Under the pieces are notes generated by a model that was given only the letters and a program-made list of their open reading frames with translations, had not been told where the DNA came from and did no database searches. A stretch of 64,000 nt of DNA. It comes from Streptomyces sp. Edi2. GTDB taxonomy: Bacteria > Actinomycetota > Actinomycetes > Streptomycetales > Streptomycetaceae. Position numbers and translations under genes: made by a program. The stretch lies in the NCBI RefSeq assembly GCF_040253635.1, contig NZ_JBEJGX010000003.1, positions 4,365,501 through 4,429,500 on the forward strand, in the 5' to 3' direction. Shown here piece by piece: positions 31,708 through 44,365 of this stretch (positions are counted from its first letter, which is position 1; each line of letters begins with the position of its first letter).

Positions 31708-33216
31708 GTGCATGACAGGCAGACGCACCAGCAGACGGCCCGGCGGGGCACCGGCGGCGCATCCGGAACGTCCCGTGGCACCGGCGGAACGTCGCGTACC
31801 AGCGGCGGAAACACGCGTACCACCAGCAGACGGTCCCGTACCAGCGGCGACGGCTCCGGTTCCGCGGGCGGTACGGGCAAGCTGCGGATGACCCGCCGCG
31901 GCCGCATCCTCGCCTGGACCGGTGGCGTGCTCGGCGTGCTGCTGCTCGGCACGGCCGGCGTCGGCGCGTGGGTCTACCAGCACCTGGACGGCAATATCCA
32001 CGGTGTGGACATCGGCGTCGACGGCGCCCGGCCGGTCAACCTCAGCCCCGGCTCCAAGAACATCCTGGTCGTCGGCTCCGACAGCCGCGCGGGTGCCAAC
32101 GCCAAGTACGGCAAGAACCTCACCACCATGCAGTCGGACACGCTGATGGTGCTGCACATCGCCGCCGACCGTAAGTGGGCCACCGCGCTGTCCTTCCCCC
32201 GGGACTCCTGGGTGCAGATCCCCGCCTGTACCCGGGGCAACGGTTCGAAGTCGTCCCCGCACCACTTCAAGATCAACGAGGCGTTCTCGATCGGCGGCGA
32301 CTCCGGCGACATCCGCAAGGCCGCGGCCTGCACCATCAAGACCGTCGAGAAGAACACCGGACTGCGCATCGACCACTTCACCTCGGTCGACTTCCAGGGC
32401 TTCAAGGGCATGGTCAACGCGCTGGGCGGCATAGAGGTCTGCCCCAAGCACGCCATCCACGACAAGAAGGCCCATCTCGACATGGGGGCGGGCTGCCAGA
32501 ACGTCCGGGACGAGAAGGCGCTCGGCTACGTCCGCACCCGCTACAGCGTCGGCGACGGCTCCGACCTCGGCCGCATCGGCCGCCAGCAGGAATTCATGAA
32601 GGCCCTGGGCGCCAAGGCCCAGTCCAAGCTCACCAGCCCCGGCGAGCTCTACGACTTCCTGAACTCGGCCACCAAGTCCCTGACCACCGACAACGACCTG
32701 GCCGGTATCAAGCCGCTCTACGACCTGGCCGCGACCGTCAAGGACATCCCCACCGACCGCCTCACCTTCCTGACCGTCCCCAACTACTACCGCGAGGCCG
32801 ACGTCCCCACCGACAAGGCCAATGTCGTCTGGCAGTACCCGCAGGCCGGCCGGCTCTTCAGCGACCTGGCGCACGACCGCGAGATCGGTGCCGCCGGAAA
32901 ACAGAAGCTCGCCGAGGCCGCAAAGAACCCGGTGACCGCCCACGCCGTGCAGGTCCGCGTCCTCAACGGCACCGGCGCACCCGGCCGGGCCGCCTCCGCC
33001 GCCGACCAGCTGCGCAAGCTCGGCTTCACGGTCGTCGGCACCGGCAACGCCCCGGCGACGGACAAGACCACCGTCAGCTACCCGGCCGCGCTCAAGACAC
33101 AGAGCGAGGTGCTGTCCTCCCGCCTCCCCGGCACCAAGGCCACGGAGTCGGCCGGGGCGGCACCGGGCGCGGTGACGCTGACGATCGGGCCGGACTTCCC
33201 GGCGGAGATGCCCTGA
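31708..33216 (+). CDS. LytR-CpsA-Psr (LCP) family cell-wall glycopolymer ligase
   Basis: A 502-residue protein: a Thr/Arg/Ser/Gly-rich cytoplasmic tail (1-~58), one membrane helix (~65-88), the LCP catalytic domain (~110-330: NILVVGSDSRAG, SFPRDSWV, GYVRTRYSVGDGSDLGRIGRQQEF with the catalytic Arg/Asp residues) and a LytR_C domain (~410-500). It transfers lipid-linked glycopolymers to peptidoglycan outside the membrane. GTG 31708 has a poor ribosome-binding site, so the start within the low-complexity tail is uncertain. Confidence 0.92.
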   Translation: MHDRQTHQQTARRGTGGASGTSRGTGGTSRTSGGNTRTTSRRSRTSGDGSGSAGGTGKLRMTRRGRILAWTGGVLGVLLLGTAGVGAWVYQHLDGNIHGVDIGVDGARPVNLSPGSKNILVVGSDSRAGANAKYGKNLTTMQSDTLMVLHIAADRKWATALSFPRDSWVQIPACTRGNGSKSSPHHFKINEAFSIGGDSGDIRKAAACTIKTVEKNTGLRIDHFTSVDFQGFKGMVNALGGIEVCPKHAIHDKKAHLDMGAGCQNVRDEKALGYVRTRYSVGDGSDLGRIGRQQEFMKALGAKAQSKLTSPGELYDFLNSATKSLTTDNDLAGIKPLYDLAATVKDIPTDRLTFLTVPNYYREADVPTDKANVVWQYPQAGRLFSDLAHDREIGAAGKQKLAEAAKNPVTAHAVQVRVLNGTGAPGRAASAADQLRKLGFTVVGTGNAPATDKTTVSYPAALKTQSEVLSSRLPGTKATESAGAAPGAVTLTIGPDFPAEMP

Positions 33217-33273
33217 GATCAGCGCTCGTCGCGCCGGAGATGCCCTGAGATCAGCGTTCGTCGCGCGCGGGAT

Positions 33274-33546
33274 TCAGGCGCGCAGGCGTTCCACCGGCCG
33301 GGCCGTGTGCACCTCGATGTCGTGCGCGGCGCGCTGCAGCAGCTGATGGCTGAGGTCCGACATCGCCCGTGACACCGCCAGCTCGTCCCCGATGGCCGGG
33401 ACGTTCTCGTCGGCGGGGTTACAGCGGGCCTCCCCCTGGCCGACCATCTGCCCGCCCTCCTTGCCCCGCAGCCTGGCTTCGGCCCGGACCTCGTTGTCGG
33501 TCTCGCTGATGCTGATCTCGGCGTTCCATGTCTTCGTGCCGGTCAC
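33274..33546 (-). CDS. DUF1876 domain protein
   Basis: A 90-residue protein, TKTWNAEISISETDNEVRAEARL..., typical of the DUF1876 dsRBD-like fold family of actinobacteria. Function unknown. GTG 33546 is preceded by GAGGAGG. A ~30-bp direct duplication (gatgccctgagatcagcg unit) between the LCP stop and this gene (33207-33268) duplicates the LCP 3' end. Confidence 0.88.
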   Translation of the reverse strand: MTGTKTWNAEISISETDNEVRAEARLRGKEGGQMVGQGEARCNPADENVPAIGDELAVSRAMSDLSHQLLQRAAHDIEVHTARPVERLRA

Positions 33547-33805
33547 CGGAAGCCTCCTCGTCGGCCCGGGGGCAGCGCAGCCACCGCCCCCACAAAAATC
33601 CTCGCACCGGCGTCCGCGGGCCGCACCCGGGGCGGAGCGTCACCGTGAGGCCGGGGACAGCACCGTGGAGCCGGGAGACAGCACCGCCGGGCGGTGAGCC
33701 GGCGCACCACGAAGGCGGAGCGGAGAGCCGGCACCACGAAGCCCGCCTGATACCGCAGCATCAGACGGGCCCGGGCAGTGCGGCGGCGCCCCCGCGCCGC
33801 GTCCG

Positions 33806-37408
<3,603 letters not shown>

Positions 37409-37439
37409 GCGAGCGCAGGCCTTCCTCGGGGTGTCCGCG

Positions 37440-37620
37440 CCCCGGGTGGTCGTAAGGACGGCGGGAGTTCCTGGCTCGCCCGGCAGCTGCCGGGTTCACA
37501 GTGGCGGGACCGCGCCGGATTCTCACCGGGCTTCCTCCCCGGGGCCGCAGCCCCTGCGCCGTCGCTGGCGTCCGGCGGGTCAGCCGACCCACCGACCTGA
37601 ATGGTAAAGGCTGTGGCCGT
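37440..37620 (-). ncRNA. Cobalamin riboswitch of cobN
   Basis: On the minus strand the 5' UTR of cobN contains the conserved cobalamin aptamer core (GAAGCCCGGTGAGAATCCGG then TCCCGCCACTGTGA) and, ~25 nt later, a B12-box-like GAGCCAGGAACTCCCGCC. The order and spacing match the family. Ends are approximate; the rest of the gap to 37890 is low-complexity GC repeat (37670-37850) without a gene. Confidence 0.9.
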
Positions 37621-37890
37621 GCCAGGTAAGCGGGCCTGGGAACGGGCTGCGGCGGGACCAAGGCGCGGGCCCGCTGCGGGACGGGGGACGGGCGTGCGGC
37701 GGACGGGGCGACGGGCAGGCGACGGACCGGCGGACGGGCACACGGAGGGACGGCGGACTGGCACACGGCGGGCCGGGGGGACGGGCACGCGCGGGCACGG
37801 GGACGGGCACGCGGCGGACCGGCCGACGGGCAGGCAGCAGGCCGGGTGCCCGGCCGGATCCGGGCCGGATCGGCGCCCACCCTCGTGGGT

Positions 37891-39315
37891 ATGCTCGCCG
37901 CCATGCCGCCCTCCCCCTCGACACGGTCCCAGGCCGCCGCACCGCCGCTGCGCGACCGCGGTGACGCCTGCCCGGGAGCGCTGCGACTGCACCAGGCCGC
38001 CGACGGTCACCTCGCCCGCATCCGGCTGCCCGCCGGAGATTTGACGGTGCGTCAGGCAACTGCCCTGGCCGACGCCGCTGACTCACTCGGTGACGGTCAT
38101 CTCTCCCTCACCTCCCGCGGCAACGCCGAGCTCCGCGGCCTTGCGGAGGACTGCGGCGGCCGCCTCGCCGCGCTGCTGCGCGACGCCGGTCTGCTGCCCT
38201 CCGAACGCCATGAACGCATCCGCAACATCCTCGCCTCGCCGCTGGCCGGACTGGACCGGCACACCCCTTCCGACGTGCGACGGTGGGCCCGTGAGCTGGA
38301 CACGCTGCTCTGCGCGAGCGAGCCCGCGACCGCCCTCTCGGGCCGTTTCCTGTTCGTTCTGGACGACGGACGGGGCGATGTGGCGGCGCTCGGCGGGGAT
38401 GTGAGCTTGCTCGCAGAACCGGACGGGAACGGCACCGGCCCGACGGCCGGCGCCCTGCTGCGGATCGGCGACGATCCGGCGGCGCTGCGGATCGCCGGCC
38501 CGGACGCACCGCGCGCCGCGCTCGCCGCCGCCGAGGCCTTCCTGACCGCCGCCGCGGCGAGCGGCAGCGGCGCCTGGCGGGTCCGCGAACTCCCGGACGG
38601 GCACGCGCTGCGGGCCCGGGACGTCGCCGAGGCCCTGCGGTCGGCGGGCATCGAGGCCGCGTACATGGCGGAAGCGCCCGCATCCGCCACCCGCACCTCC
38701 CCGCCGTACGCTCCGGCGAACGACCTGCCGTCCTTTGCCCCGCCGTACGCGGACTCCGCCGCCCCCGGCATCGTCGAAGGCGCCGACGGCAACCGGGCGC
38801 TCTCCGTCCTGGCGCCGCTGGGCCGGCTGTCGGTGGCGCAGTGGCGGCTGCTGACCGCGATCGCCGACGGCGACGGCTCCGGCGCACTGCGCCTCACCCC
38901 ATGGCGCGGCATCGTTCTGCCCGGACTGCCGGCCGCCGCGGCACCCCGCCGCCTGGCGGAGCTCACCGCCGCCGGTCTGACCACCGACCCGGCCTCCCCC
39001 TGGCACCGCCTCGGCGCCTGTACGGGCCGCCCCGGCTGCGCCAAGTCCCGTACCGACGTACGCGCCGACGCCACGGCCGCCGTCGCCGCCGGCACGACCG
39101 TCCCGGACGAAGCGCCCACCGGCTCCCCGCCCTCGGGCGTCCCCGTCTACTGGTCCGGCTGCGAACGCCGCTGCGGTCACCCGCACGGCACCTGGGTCGA
39201 CGTACTGGCCACGGCGGAGGGCTACCGGGTAGCACTGGTGGAGCCGGATGCCGCCGCACCGACCGCCGTACCGACAGCCACACGGACCGCGACGTCCCCG
39301 CCCCCGGCCCCATGA
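37891..39315 (+). CDS. cobG: Precorrin-3B synthase CobG
   Basis: About 474 residues with two nitrite/sulfite-reductase ferredoxin-like half domains and the siroheme/4Fe-4S cysteine cluster near the C-terminus ([10 protein letters not shown] ... [12 protein letters not shown]). It uses O2 to make precorrin-3B, the ring-contraction substrate of the aerobic pathway. Start ambiguous: ATG 37891 is chosen, ATG 37903 and GTG 37846 are possible; no clear ribosome-binding site. It leads the cobG-cobH-cobIJ gene string. Confidence 0.92.
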   Translation: MLAAMPPSPSTRSQAAAPPLRDRGDACPGALRLHQAADGHLARIRLPAGDLTVRQATALADAADSLGDGHLSLTSRGNAELRGLAEDCGGRLAALLRDAGLLPSERHERIRNILASPLAGLDRHTPSDVRRWARELDTLLCASEPATALSGRFLFVLDDGRGDVAALGGDVSLLAEPDGNGTGPTAGALLRIGDDPAALRIAGPDAPRAALAAAEAFLTAAAASGSGAWRVRELPDGHALRARDVAEALRSAGIEAAYMAEAPASATRTSPPYAPANDLPSFAPPYADSAAPGIVEGADGNRALSVLAPLGRLSVAQWRLLTAIADGDGSGALRLTPWRGIVLPGLPAAAAPRRLAELTAAGLTTDPASPWHRLGACTGRPGCAKSRTDVRADATAAVAAGTTVPDEAPTGSPPSGVPVYWSGCERRCGHPHGTWVDVLATAEGYRVALVEPDAAAPTAVPTATRTATSPPPAP

Positions 39316-39424
39316 GTCACCCCGAAGCCCCGCACCACCCAAAAGCCCCGCAGAACCCCGAAGCCCTGCAGCACCCCAAATCCCCTGCTCCACCCCGAAG
39401 TCCCGTGAACTGCCCCGAAGCCGT

Positions 39425-40102
39425 ATGAACTGCCCGAGCCCTCCCGCACCCGACACCCCCGAGGCCAGAGTGACCGCGTTCGACTACGAGAAGGACGGGG
39501 CGACGATCTACCGCCAGTCCTTCGCCACCATCCGCGCCGAGGCGGACCTCGCCGGCCTGCCCGCCGACGTCAGCCAGGTCACGGTCCGCATGATCCACGC
39601 CTGCGGCATGGTCGACCTGGTACGCGATCTGGCCTTCACCCCCGAGGTGGTGGCCCGTGGCCGCGCGGCACTGCGCGCCGGTGCGCCGATCCTCTGCGAC
39701 GCCAATATGGTCGCCAGCGGCGTCACCCGTAAGCGGCTGCCGGCGAACAACGACGTGCTGTGCACGCTCACCGACCCCGCGGTCCCCGAGCTGGCCGCCC
39801 GTACGGGGACCACCCGCAGCGCCGCGGCCCTGGAACTGTGGCGGGACCGGATGGAAGGCGCCGTGGTCGCGTTCGGCAACGCCCCCACCGCCCTCTTCCG
39901 GTTCCTCGAAATGATCGAGGAAGGCGCGCCCCGCCCGGCCGCCGTCATCGGCATACCCGTGGGCTTCATCGGCGCCGCCGAGTCCAAGGACGCGCTGATC
40001 GCCCACCCGTCGAAGCTGGACCACCTCGTGGTGCGCGGACGCCGTGGCGGCAGCGCCATGGCCGCGGCCGCGATCAACGCCATGGCAAGCGAGGAAGAGT
40101 GA
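39425..40102 (+). CDS. cobH: Precorrin-8X methylmutase CobH/CbiC
   Basis: A 225-residue protein with the family core [17 protein letters not shown], the catalytic His region [12 protein letters not shown], and [20 protein letters not shown]. It moves the C11 methyl group to C12, giving hydrogenobyrinate. ATG 39425 is chosen; the open frame upstream (39317-39424) is a tandem gccccgaa/ccctgc repeat. Its stop overlaps the possible GTG start of the next gene (GTGA). Confidence 0.95.
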   Translation: MNCPSPPAPDTPEARVTAFDYEKDGATIYRQSFATIRAEADLAGLPADVSQVTVRMIHACGMVDLVRDLAFTPEVVARGRAALRAGAPILCDANMVASGVTRKRLPANNDVLCTLTDPAVPELAARTGTTRSAAALELWRDRMEGAVVAFGNAPTALFRFLEMIEEGAPRPAAVIGIPVGFIGAAESKDALIAHPSKLDHLVVRGRRGGSAMAAAAINAMASEEE

Positions 40103-40104
40103 GC

Positions 40105-41676
40105 GTGAGCGAGCAGCAGGCAACCGGTGACGGCAGCGTCGCGGCGACGGCCGGCCCGGGCCGGCTCTACGGGGTCGGCCTCGGTCCCGGCGACCCGTCC
40201 CTCATGACGGTCCGGGCGGTCGAGGTCATCGCCGGCGCCGACGTCATCGCGTACCACAGCGCCCGGCACGGACGCTCGATCGCGCGCTCCATCGCCGCCG
40301 CGCACCTTCGCCCCGACCACATCGAGGAGGCGCTGGTCTACCCGGTCACCACCGAGTCGACCGACCACCCCGGCGGCTACCGGGGCGCGCTGGACGAGTT
40401 CTACGAGTCGGCGGCGGCCCGCCTCGCCGCCCACCTCGACGCCGGCCGCACCGTCGCCGTCATCTCCGAGGGCGACCCGCTCTTCTACGGCTCCTACCAG
40501 CACATGCACAAGCGGCTGGCGCACCGCTACCCGACCGAGGTCATCCCCGGCGTCACCTCCATCAGCGCCGCCGCGGCCCGCCTGGGCAAGCCGCTCGCCG
40601 AGGCCGACGAGGTCCTGACGATCCTCCCCGGCACGCTTCCGGAAGAGGAGCTGACCGCCCGCCTGGCCTCGACCGACACCGCCGTCGTCATGAAGCTGGG
40701 CCGCACCTTCCCCACCGTCCGCCGCGCCATGGAACGCTCCGGCCGTCTTCCCGAGGCCCAGTACGTCGAACGCGCCACGATGTCCGGCGAGCGCACCGGC
40801 ACGCTCGCCGGCATCGACACCGACACCGTCCCCTACTTCTCCGTCGCGGTCGTCCCCAGCCGCATCGCCGAGCAGTCCTACAGCGCGCCCGGTGCGGAGG
40901 CCGACGAGGCCGCCGCGCCTTCCGGTCCGGGCGAAGTGGTGGTCGTCGGCACCGGCCCGGCCGGCCCCCTCTGGCTGACCCCCGAGTCCCGCGGCGCCCT
41001 CGCCGCCGCCGAAGACCTCGTCGGCTACACCACCTACCTGAACCGTGTCCCGCTGCGCCCCGGCCAGCGCCGCCACGCCTCCGACAACAAGGTCGAGTCC
41101 GAACGCGCCGAACTCGCCCTCGACCTGGCCCGGCGCGGCCGCCGGGTGGCCGTGGTCTCCGGCGGCGACCCCGGCGTCTTCGCCATGGCCACCGCCGTCC
41201 TGGAGGTCGCCTCCCAGGACCCGTACCGCGCGATCCCCGTACGGGTCCTCCCGGGCGTCACCGCCGCCAACGCCGCCGCCGCCCGCGCCGGCGCCCCGCT
41301 GGGCCACGACTACGCGGTCATCTCCCTCTCCGACCGCCTCAAGCCCTGGGAAGTCATCGCCGAACGCCTCCACGCGGCGGCCTCCGCCGACCTGGCCCTC
41401 GCCCTCTACAACCCCGGCTCCCGCAGCCGCACCTGGCAGGTCGGCAAGGCCCGCGAACTCCTCCTGGAACACCGCGCCCCCGACACCCCGGTCATCCTCG
41501 CCCGCGACATCGGCGGCCCCGAGGAGTCCGTCCGCACGGTGCGCTTGGCCGACCTCGACCCGCACCAGGTCGACATGCGCACCCTCCTGATCGTCGGCTC
41601 GTCCCAGACCCAGGCGGTACGGCGCGACGACGGCACGGAGGTCGTGTGGACGCCGCGGAGGTATCCGGAGGGGTGA
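40105..41676 (+). CDS. cobIJ: Fused precorrin-2 C20-methyltransferase / precorrin-3B C17-methyltransferase (CobI-CobJ)
   Basis: A 523-residue two-domain protein. Residues ~1-265 are CobI (LYGVGLGPGDPSLMTVRAVEVI, ISEGDPLFYGSYQHMH). Residues ~280-520 are CobJ (VVVVGTGPAGPLWLTPESRGAL, VSGGDPGVFAMATAV). Each uses S-adenosylmethionine; together they flank the CobG step, so fusion may channel precorrin-3. The start is GTG 40105 (GAGGAAG at good spacing) or GTG 40099 overlapping the cobH stop. Confidence 0.95.
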   Translation: MSEQQATGDGSVAATAGPGRLYGVGLGPGDPSLMTVRAVEVIAGADVIAYHSARHGRSIARSIAAAHLRPDHIEEALVYPVTTESTDHPGGYRGALDEFYESAAARLAAHLDAGRTVAVISEGDPLFYGSYQHMHKRLAHRYPTEVIPGVTSISAAAARLGKPLAEADEVLTILPGTLPEEELTARLASTDTAVVMKLGRTFPTVRRAMERSGRLPEAQYVERATMSGERTGTLAGIDTDTVPYFSVAVVPSRIAEQSYSAPGAEADEAAAPSGPGEVVVVGTGPAGPLWLTPESRGALAAAEDLVGYTTYLNRVPLRPGQRRHASDNKVESERAELALDLARRGRRVAVVSGGDPGVFAMATAVLEVASQDPYRAIPVRVLPGVTAANAAAARAGAPLGHDYAVISLSDRLKPWEVIAERLHAAASADLALALYNPGSRSRTWQVGKARELLLEHRAPDTPVILARDIGGPEESVRTVRLADLDPHQVDMRTLLIVGSSQTQAVRRDDGTEVVWTPRRYPEG

Positions 41677-41738
41677 GGCGGGAGTGCCGGGGCCTTGTGG
41701 CAGGGGCCCCGGTCGACCATGCCCTCGCTAGGACGCGG

Positions 41739-42119
41739 TCAGGCGTTGAGGTCCAGGACGCGGACCGGTTCGCTCTGCCATCGCTTCGGGGCGGTGGTGG
41801 CGACAATCGCTCCATCGGGACGGTCGGCCGTGGGCTGGGCCGCGTACTGGCTGTGGGCCGCGGCCCACGTCTCCTGTCCCGCTATGGCCAAGGCGGTGGG
41901 CAGGTCCAGGTCCAGGACGGTGATGCCAGGCAAGGCGGCAAGGTGTTCCGCCGTGCCGGGCCGTGCGCGGTCGGCTTCGACAAGCGCGCACGTCGGCGCG
42001 TAGAGGTACCAGCCGGGTTCGGCGTGGGCACGGTGGATGAGGCGGGAGGCAAGGATGTTGCCCTGGCCTGCCGCAGTCATCGCGGTGTCGTCCAGGACGA
42101 TGTGCAAAGGATCGCTCAC
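41739..42119 (-). CDS. PIN-domain toxin (VapC-like)
   Basis: A 126-residue protein with PIN-type acidic residues (HIVLDDTAMTAAG near the start, LVEADRA, and DGAIVATTA near the end). It is predicted to be an RNase toxin. GTG 42119 overlaps the stop of the upstream antitoxin (GTGA), the typical antitoxin-then-toxin order. Its third gene partner is the HicB-like gene further upstream. Confidence 0.82.
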   Translation of the reverse strand: MSDPLHIVLDDTAMTAAGQGNILASRLIHRAHAEPGWYLYAPTCALVEADRARPGTAEHLAALPGITVLDLDLPTALAIAGQETWAAAHSQYAAQPTADRPDGAIVATTAPKRWQSEPVRVLDLNA

Positions 42120-42373
42120 CGGCCGGTCACCTGCGCCAGCCGCCGGTCGAGCTCATTGTCCAAATCCTGCTGCTGTGCCGCGGTCGGGGCATACCCGTTC
42201 CACTTCTCCAGTGCAGCAAGGGCCTTCTCCGCACGCTCGGCACGCTCGGCCGGGGTCAGCATGGTCTCCGCCAAGCGCGCCAGATAAGCCCGCAGCGACA
42301 GCCCCTCGGCAGCCGCGATCGCGGCGAGCCGGTCCTTGGCCTCCTCGGGGATACGGACATTGGCATCGGACAT
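42116..42373 (-). CDS. Ribbon-helix-helix antitoxin of the PIN toxin
   Basis: An 85-residue protein with an N-terminal RHH-like DNA-binding segment (MSDANVRIPEEAKDRLAAIAAAEGLSL), then a charged helix that should wrap the toxin. ATG 42373 has GGAAGGAGC upstream. The 34-bp palindrome at 42394 lies directly upstream and is the likely autoregulatory operator. Confidence 0.82.
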   Translation of the reverse strand: MSDANVRIPEEAKDRLAAIAAAEGLSLRAYLARLAETMLTPAERAERAEKALAALEKWNGYAPTAAQQQDLDNELDRRLAQVTGR

Positions 42374-42393
42374 CGTTGTGCTCCTTCCCATGC

Positions 42394-42427
42394 CACTAGG
42401 GTACGGGTACGTACCCGTACCCTAGTG
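42394..42427. promoter_or_regulatory. 34-bp perfect palindrome, toxin-antitoxin operator
   Basis: The half-site cactagggtacgggtac is followed immediately by its exact reverse complement with no loop. Inside it gtac steps repeat every few bases. It lies 21 bp upstream of the RHH antitoxin start and contains the stop codon of the HicB-like gene (42422-42424). Confidence 0.8.
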
Positions 42428-42736
42428 CTCCGTCGGCCGAACGGTCGACGGTACGGCGCGATGCATGGCCTTTCGGGCAGCCCACCTGGCGCCTATGGCG
42501 GCCGTATCGGCTCTCTCCGCAGCGTTGCGGCCCTGCACTGCCTCCCTGGGCAGCCCCGACTCGACCCCTACCTCGATGTCCTCGATTGCGACACCGAGCA
42601 TGGCAGCGATGGCTTCACGGGCCGCCTCCTCCGCCTTGTCGAGGCGTGTGACCTGGCTGAACACCCCCGGGAGGTCAGGGACCTCCAAGGCCCACCATTC
42701 ACCCGCGCGGCGCGCTGTGACCCGGTAGGCAGTCAT
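42422..42736 (-). CDS. HicB-like antitoxin-family protein
   Basis: A 104-residue protein. The first ~60 residues fit the HicB partial RNase-H-like fold (YRVTARRAGEWWALEVPDLPGVFSQVTRLDKAEEAAREAI). No HicA toxin gene is adjacent; the genes after it are the RHH/PIN pair. It may be a solitary HicB regulator or part of a three-gene module. ATG 42736 has AGAGAGGCG upstream. It ends inside the palindrome. Confidence 0.8.
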   Translation of the reverse strand: MTAYRVTARRAGEWWALEVPDLPGVFSQVTRLDKAEEAAREAIAAMLGVAIEDIEVGVESGLPREAVQGRNAAERADTAAIGARWAARKAMHRAVPSTVRPTEH

Positions 42737-42794
42737 CGCAATCGCCTCTCTGAGAGCTCCGGTTCGAGCGTCTTACAGATTCCCTGGCGATCAC

Positions 42795-43004
42795 TCAGCC
42801 GAGCCGACCGCACTTCACAGTGACTATGAAGGCCGACCAAACGGCGGCCGGGAAGAGCAGCACGCCACCGGTCGGGTTCTTGCTGTCACGGACCGGCACG
42901 GCACCGGGAAACCCGTCGGAGACCTCAACGCAGTTGTCTTCGCCTCCGTCGCTGTAGCTGCTCTTGCGCCATGCAGCACCGGCCAGGTTGGGGATCATCT
43001 TCAT
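42795..43004 (-). CDS. DUF397 domain protein
   Basis: A 69-residue protein with the DUF397 signature (WRKSSYSDGGEDNCVEVSDG...VPVRDSKNP). Such proteins pair with XRE-DUF5753 regulators in Streptomyces (BldB/WhiJ-like systems). ATG 43004 overlaps the stop of the regulator gene (ATGA). Confidence 0.93.
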   Translation of the reverse strand: MKMIPNLAGAAWRKSSYSDGGEDNCVEVSDGFPGAVPVRDSKNPTGGVLLFPAAVWSAFIVTVKCGRLG

Positions 43005-43825
43005 GGTCTGCTGTCCTCCACCAACTGCTGGATGAATACGGATGACTCACGCGGCGGCAACGCCGCGTCTCGCAGGCGATCGTAGGACAGTCGGTATCGC
43101 TCGATTTCTGCCGACTCTTCGATCAACTCACCTGACCTGTTGCCCTCCAGGTAGGCAACAGCACTGCCGTCCGCCATCCAGAGGAGCGAGAGCGGACCAC
43201 CGGTGAGGCCCTGCACCCCAGCAGATAGAGGAAGCACCTGGATCGTCATGGTCGGGGCTTGGGCAGCGTCCTCGATCCGGGCCAGTTGGTCATGCCAGAC
43301 CTTGGGATCGGGCGCCGGACGCCGCAGAACCGCCTCGTCGAGAATGATCCGGACACTGGGAGGTGGGGTGCGACGCAACAGTTCCTGCCTACCGATGCGA
43401 GCGGCGACGTCGTCTTCAAGCTCATTCGGACTGACGGCAGTTGGCGACAGCGACAGCACGAACCGGGCGAAGTCCTCGGTCTGCAAGAGGCCAGGGACGA
43501 ACACCGCGTACTTGTGAATAATCGTCGCCTTCGCCTCAAGCTTCATGAACTCCCGGTACTTGTCCTTGAACGCTTCCAGCCGCGCCAGCCCCCACAGCCG
43601 CACCAGCAGCCCACCCGTGCCGTAGACCCGGTCCAGGGCCTCCATGACCGGGAGCTTGGAGAGGCGTTCGCCGGTCTCCAGGCGGTGCAGGTAGGTGCGG
43701 TCGTAGTTGGTCTCTTCGGAGAGCTGGGCCAGTGATTTCCCGGACGCTTCCCTTAACCGCTGGAGTTCGCAGGCGAGGACCCAGCGGGCCGAGCCCTCGT
43801 ACTCCTCGGAATTCCTTTCGACCAT
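43001..43825 (-). CDS. XRE-family regulator with DUF5753 domain
   Basis: A 274-residue protein. HTH at ~14-70 (LREASGKSLAQLSEETNYDRTYLHRLETGERLSK), then the DUF5753 ligand/partner domain (IIHKYAVFVPGLLQTEDFARFVL...). It is the WhiJ-like partner of the DUF397 protein. ATG 43825 (GGGGATGGGGGA upstream) is preferred to the longer frame. Codon 24 is TTA (43754-43756), so it is probably bldA-dependent and developmentally controlled. Confidence 0.92.
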   Translation of the reverse strand: MVERNSEEYEGSARWVLACELQRLREASGKSLAQLSEETNYDRTYLHRLETGERLSKLPVMEALDRVYGTGGLLVRLWGLARLEAFKDKYREFMKLEAKATIIHKYAVFVPGLLQTEDFARFVLSLSPTAVSPNELEDDVAARIGRQELLRRTPPPSVRIILDEAVLRRPAPDPKVWHDQLARIEDAAQAPTMTIQVLPLSAGVQGLTGGPLSLLWMADGSAVAYLEGNRSGELIEESAEIERYRLSYDRLRDAALPPRESSVFIQQLVEDSRP

Positions 43826-43967
43826 TCCCCCATCCCCTCGTTGTCCCGTTCCGACGGCAACGCCAACTCCCTGTTGGGCGTGGCCAGTTATGACGACTCT
43901 AGGACCGTGAAAGGGCTGTCGCAGCCCAGTCAGGACTCGAACTGAGAAGAGGAAAGAGGAAATGGGA

Positions 43968-44201
43968 ATGGGAATGGGAATGGCGGAGCGCGGTCCGGCG
44001 GCCGGGAAGCTCAGGGACGCGGAGCAGGCGTGCGGCGAGCTGCGGACGGCGCTGAAAGGGGCGGGGATCACCCTTCCGTCCCTGGCCGTGGACGCGGTCT
44101 CGCTGGCGGATCACTTTCCGCGGCCGCTCGTGGAGCTGGGCCGGTGTACCCCGGAGGTGGCGCGGCGGCTCGCGGACGCGGTGCGGGCGTCCGCCCCGTG
44201 A
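43968..44201 (+). CDS. Small conserved protein divergent from the XRE-DUF5753 gene
   Basis: 77 residues from ATG 43968 (AGAGG 8 bp upstream); starts at 43962, 43974 and 43980 are also possible because a ggaatg hexamer is repeated four times. The body (AEQACGELRTALKGAGITLPSLAVDAVS...VELGRCTPEVARRLADAVR) resembles small proteins often found opposite DUF397/XRE pairs in Streptomyces. Function unknown. Confidence 0.8.
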   Translation: MGMGMAERGPAAGKLRDAEQACGELRTALKGAGITLPSLAVDAVSLADHFPRPLVELGRCTPEVARRLADAVRASAP

Positions 44202-44365
44202 GCGGGGAGGCGGGCGACTCCGGGACCGCAGGTTCCCGCGACCCCGGCCTTGATGACACGGACGCCCGCCGGGATGACGAGCCCGCGGAATCGGCAAAGC
44301 GCCGCGAGGAATTAGCGAAAAGGGTCCGCGAGGCCAATCACTTCAGTGTGAATTGGCCTCGCTGA
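44198..44365 (+). CDS. Small charged protein, translationally coupled
   Basis: A 55-residue frame starting at GTG 44198, which overlaps the upstream stop as GTGA. It is very hydrophilic (DDTDARRDDEPAESAKRREE). Codon 39 is TTA (44312-44314). Its 3' end overlaps the convergent cobK gene by 23 bp and contains the terminator hairpin, so it may be only a marginal coding region. Confidence 0.45.
   Translation: MSGEAGDSGTAGSRDPGLDDTDARRDDEPAESAKRREELAKRVREANHFSVNWPR
44328..44362. terminator. Bidirectional hairpin at the convergent gene ends
   Basis: Arms gcgaggccaat (44328-44338) and attggcctcgc (44352-44362), an 11-bp perfect stem with a 13-base loop, lying across the overlapping ends of the small plus-strand gene and cobK. 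Confidence 0.7.

Noticed and set aside
29366..32943. Long minus-strand open frames opposite the BlaI, M56 and LCP genes
   Set aside because: They are antisense shadows of three genes with clear family motifs and normal codon bias.
42422..42736. HicA toxin partner for the HicB-like gene
   Set aside because: No ~60-residue dsRBD-like frame with a conserved histidine lies on either side; the adjacent genes are DUF397 and the RHH/PIN pair.
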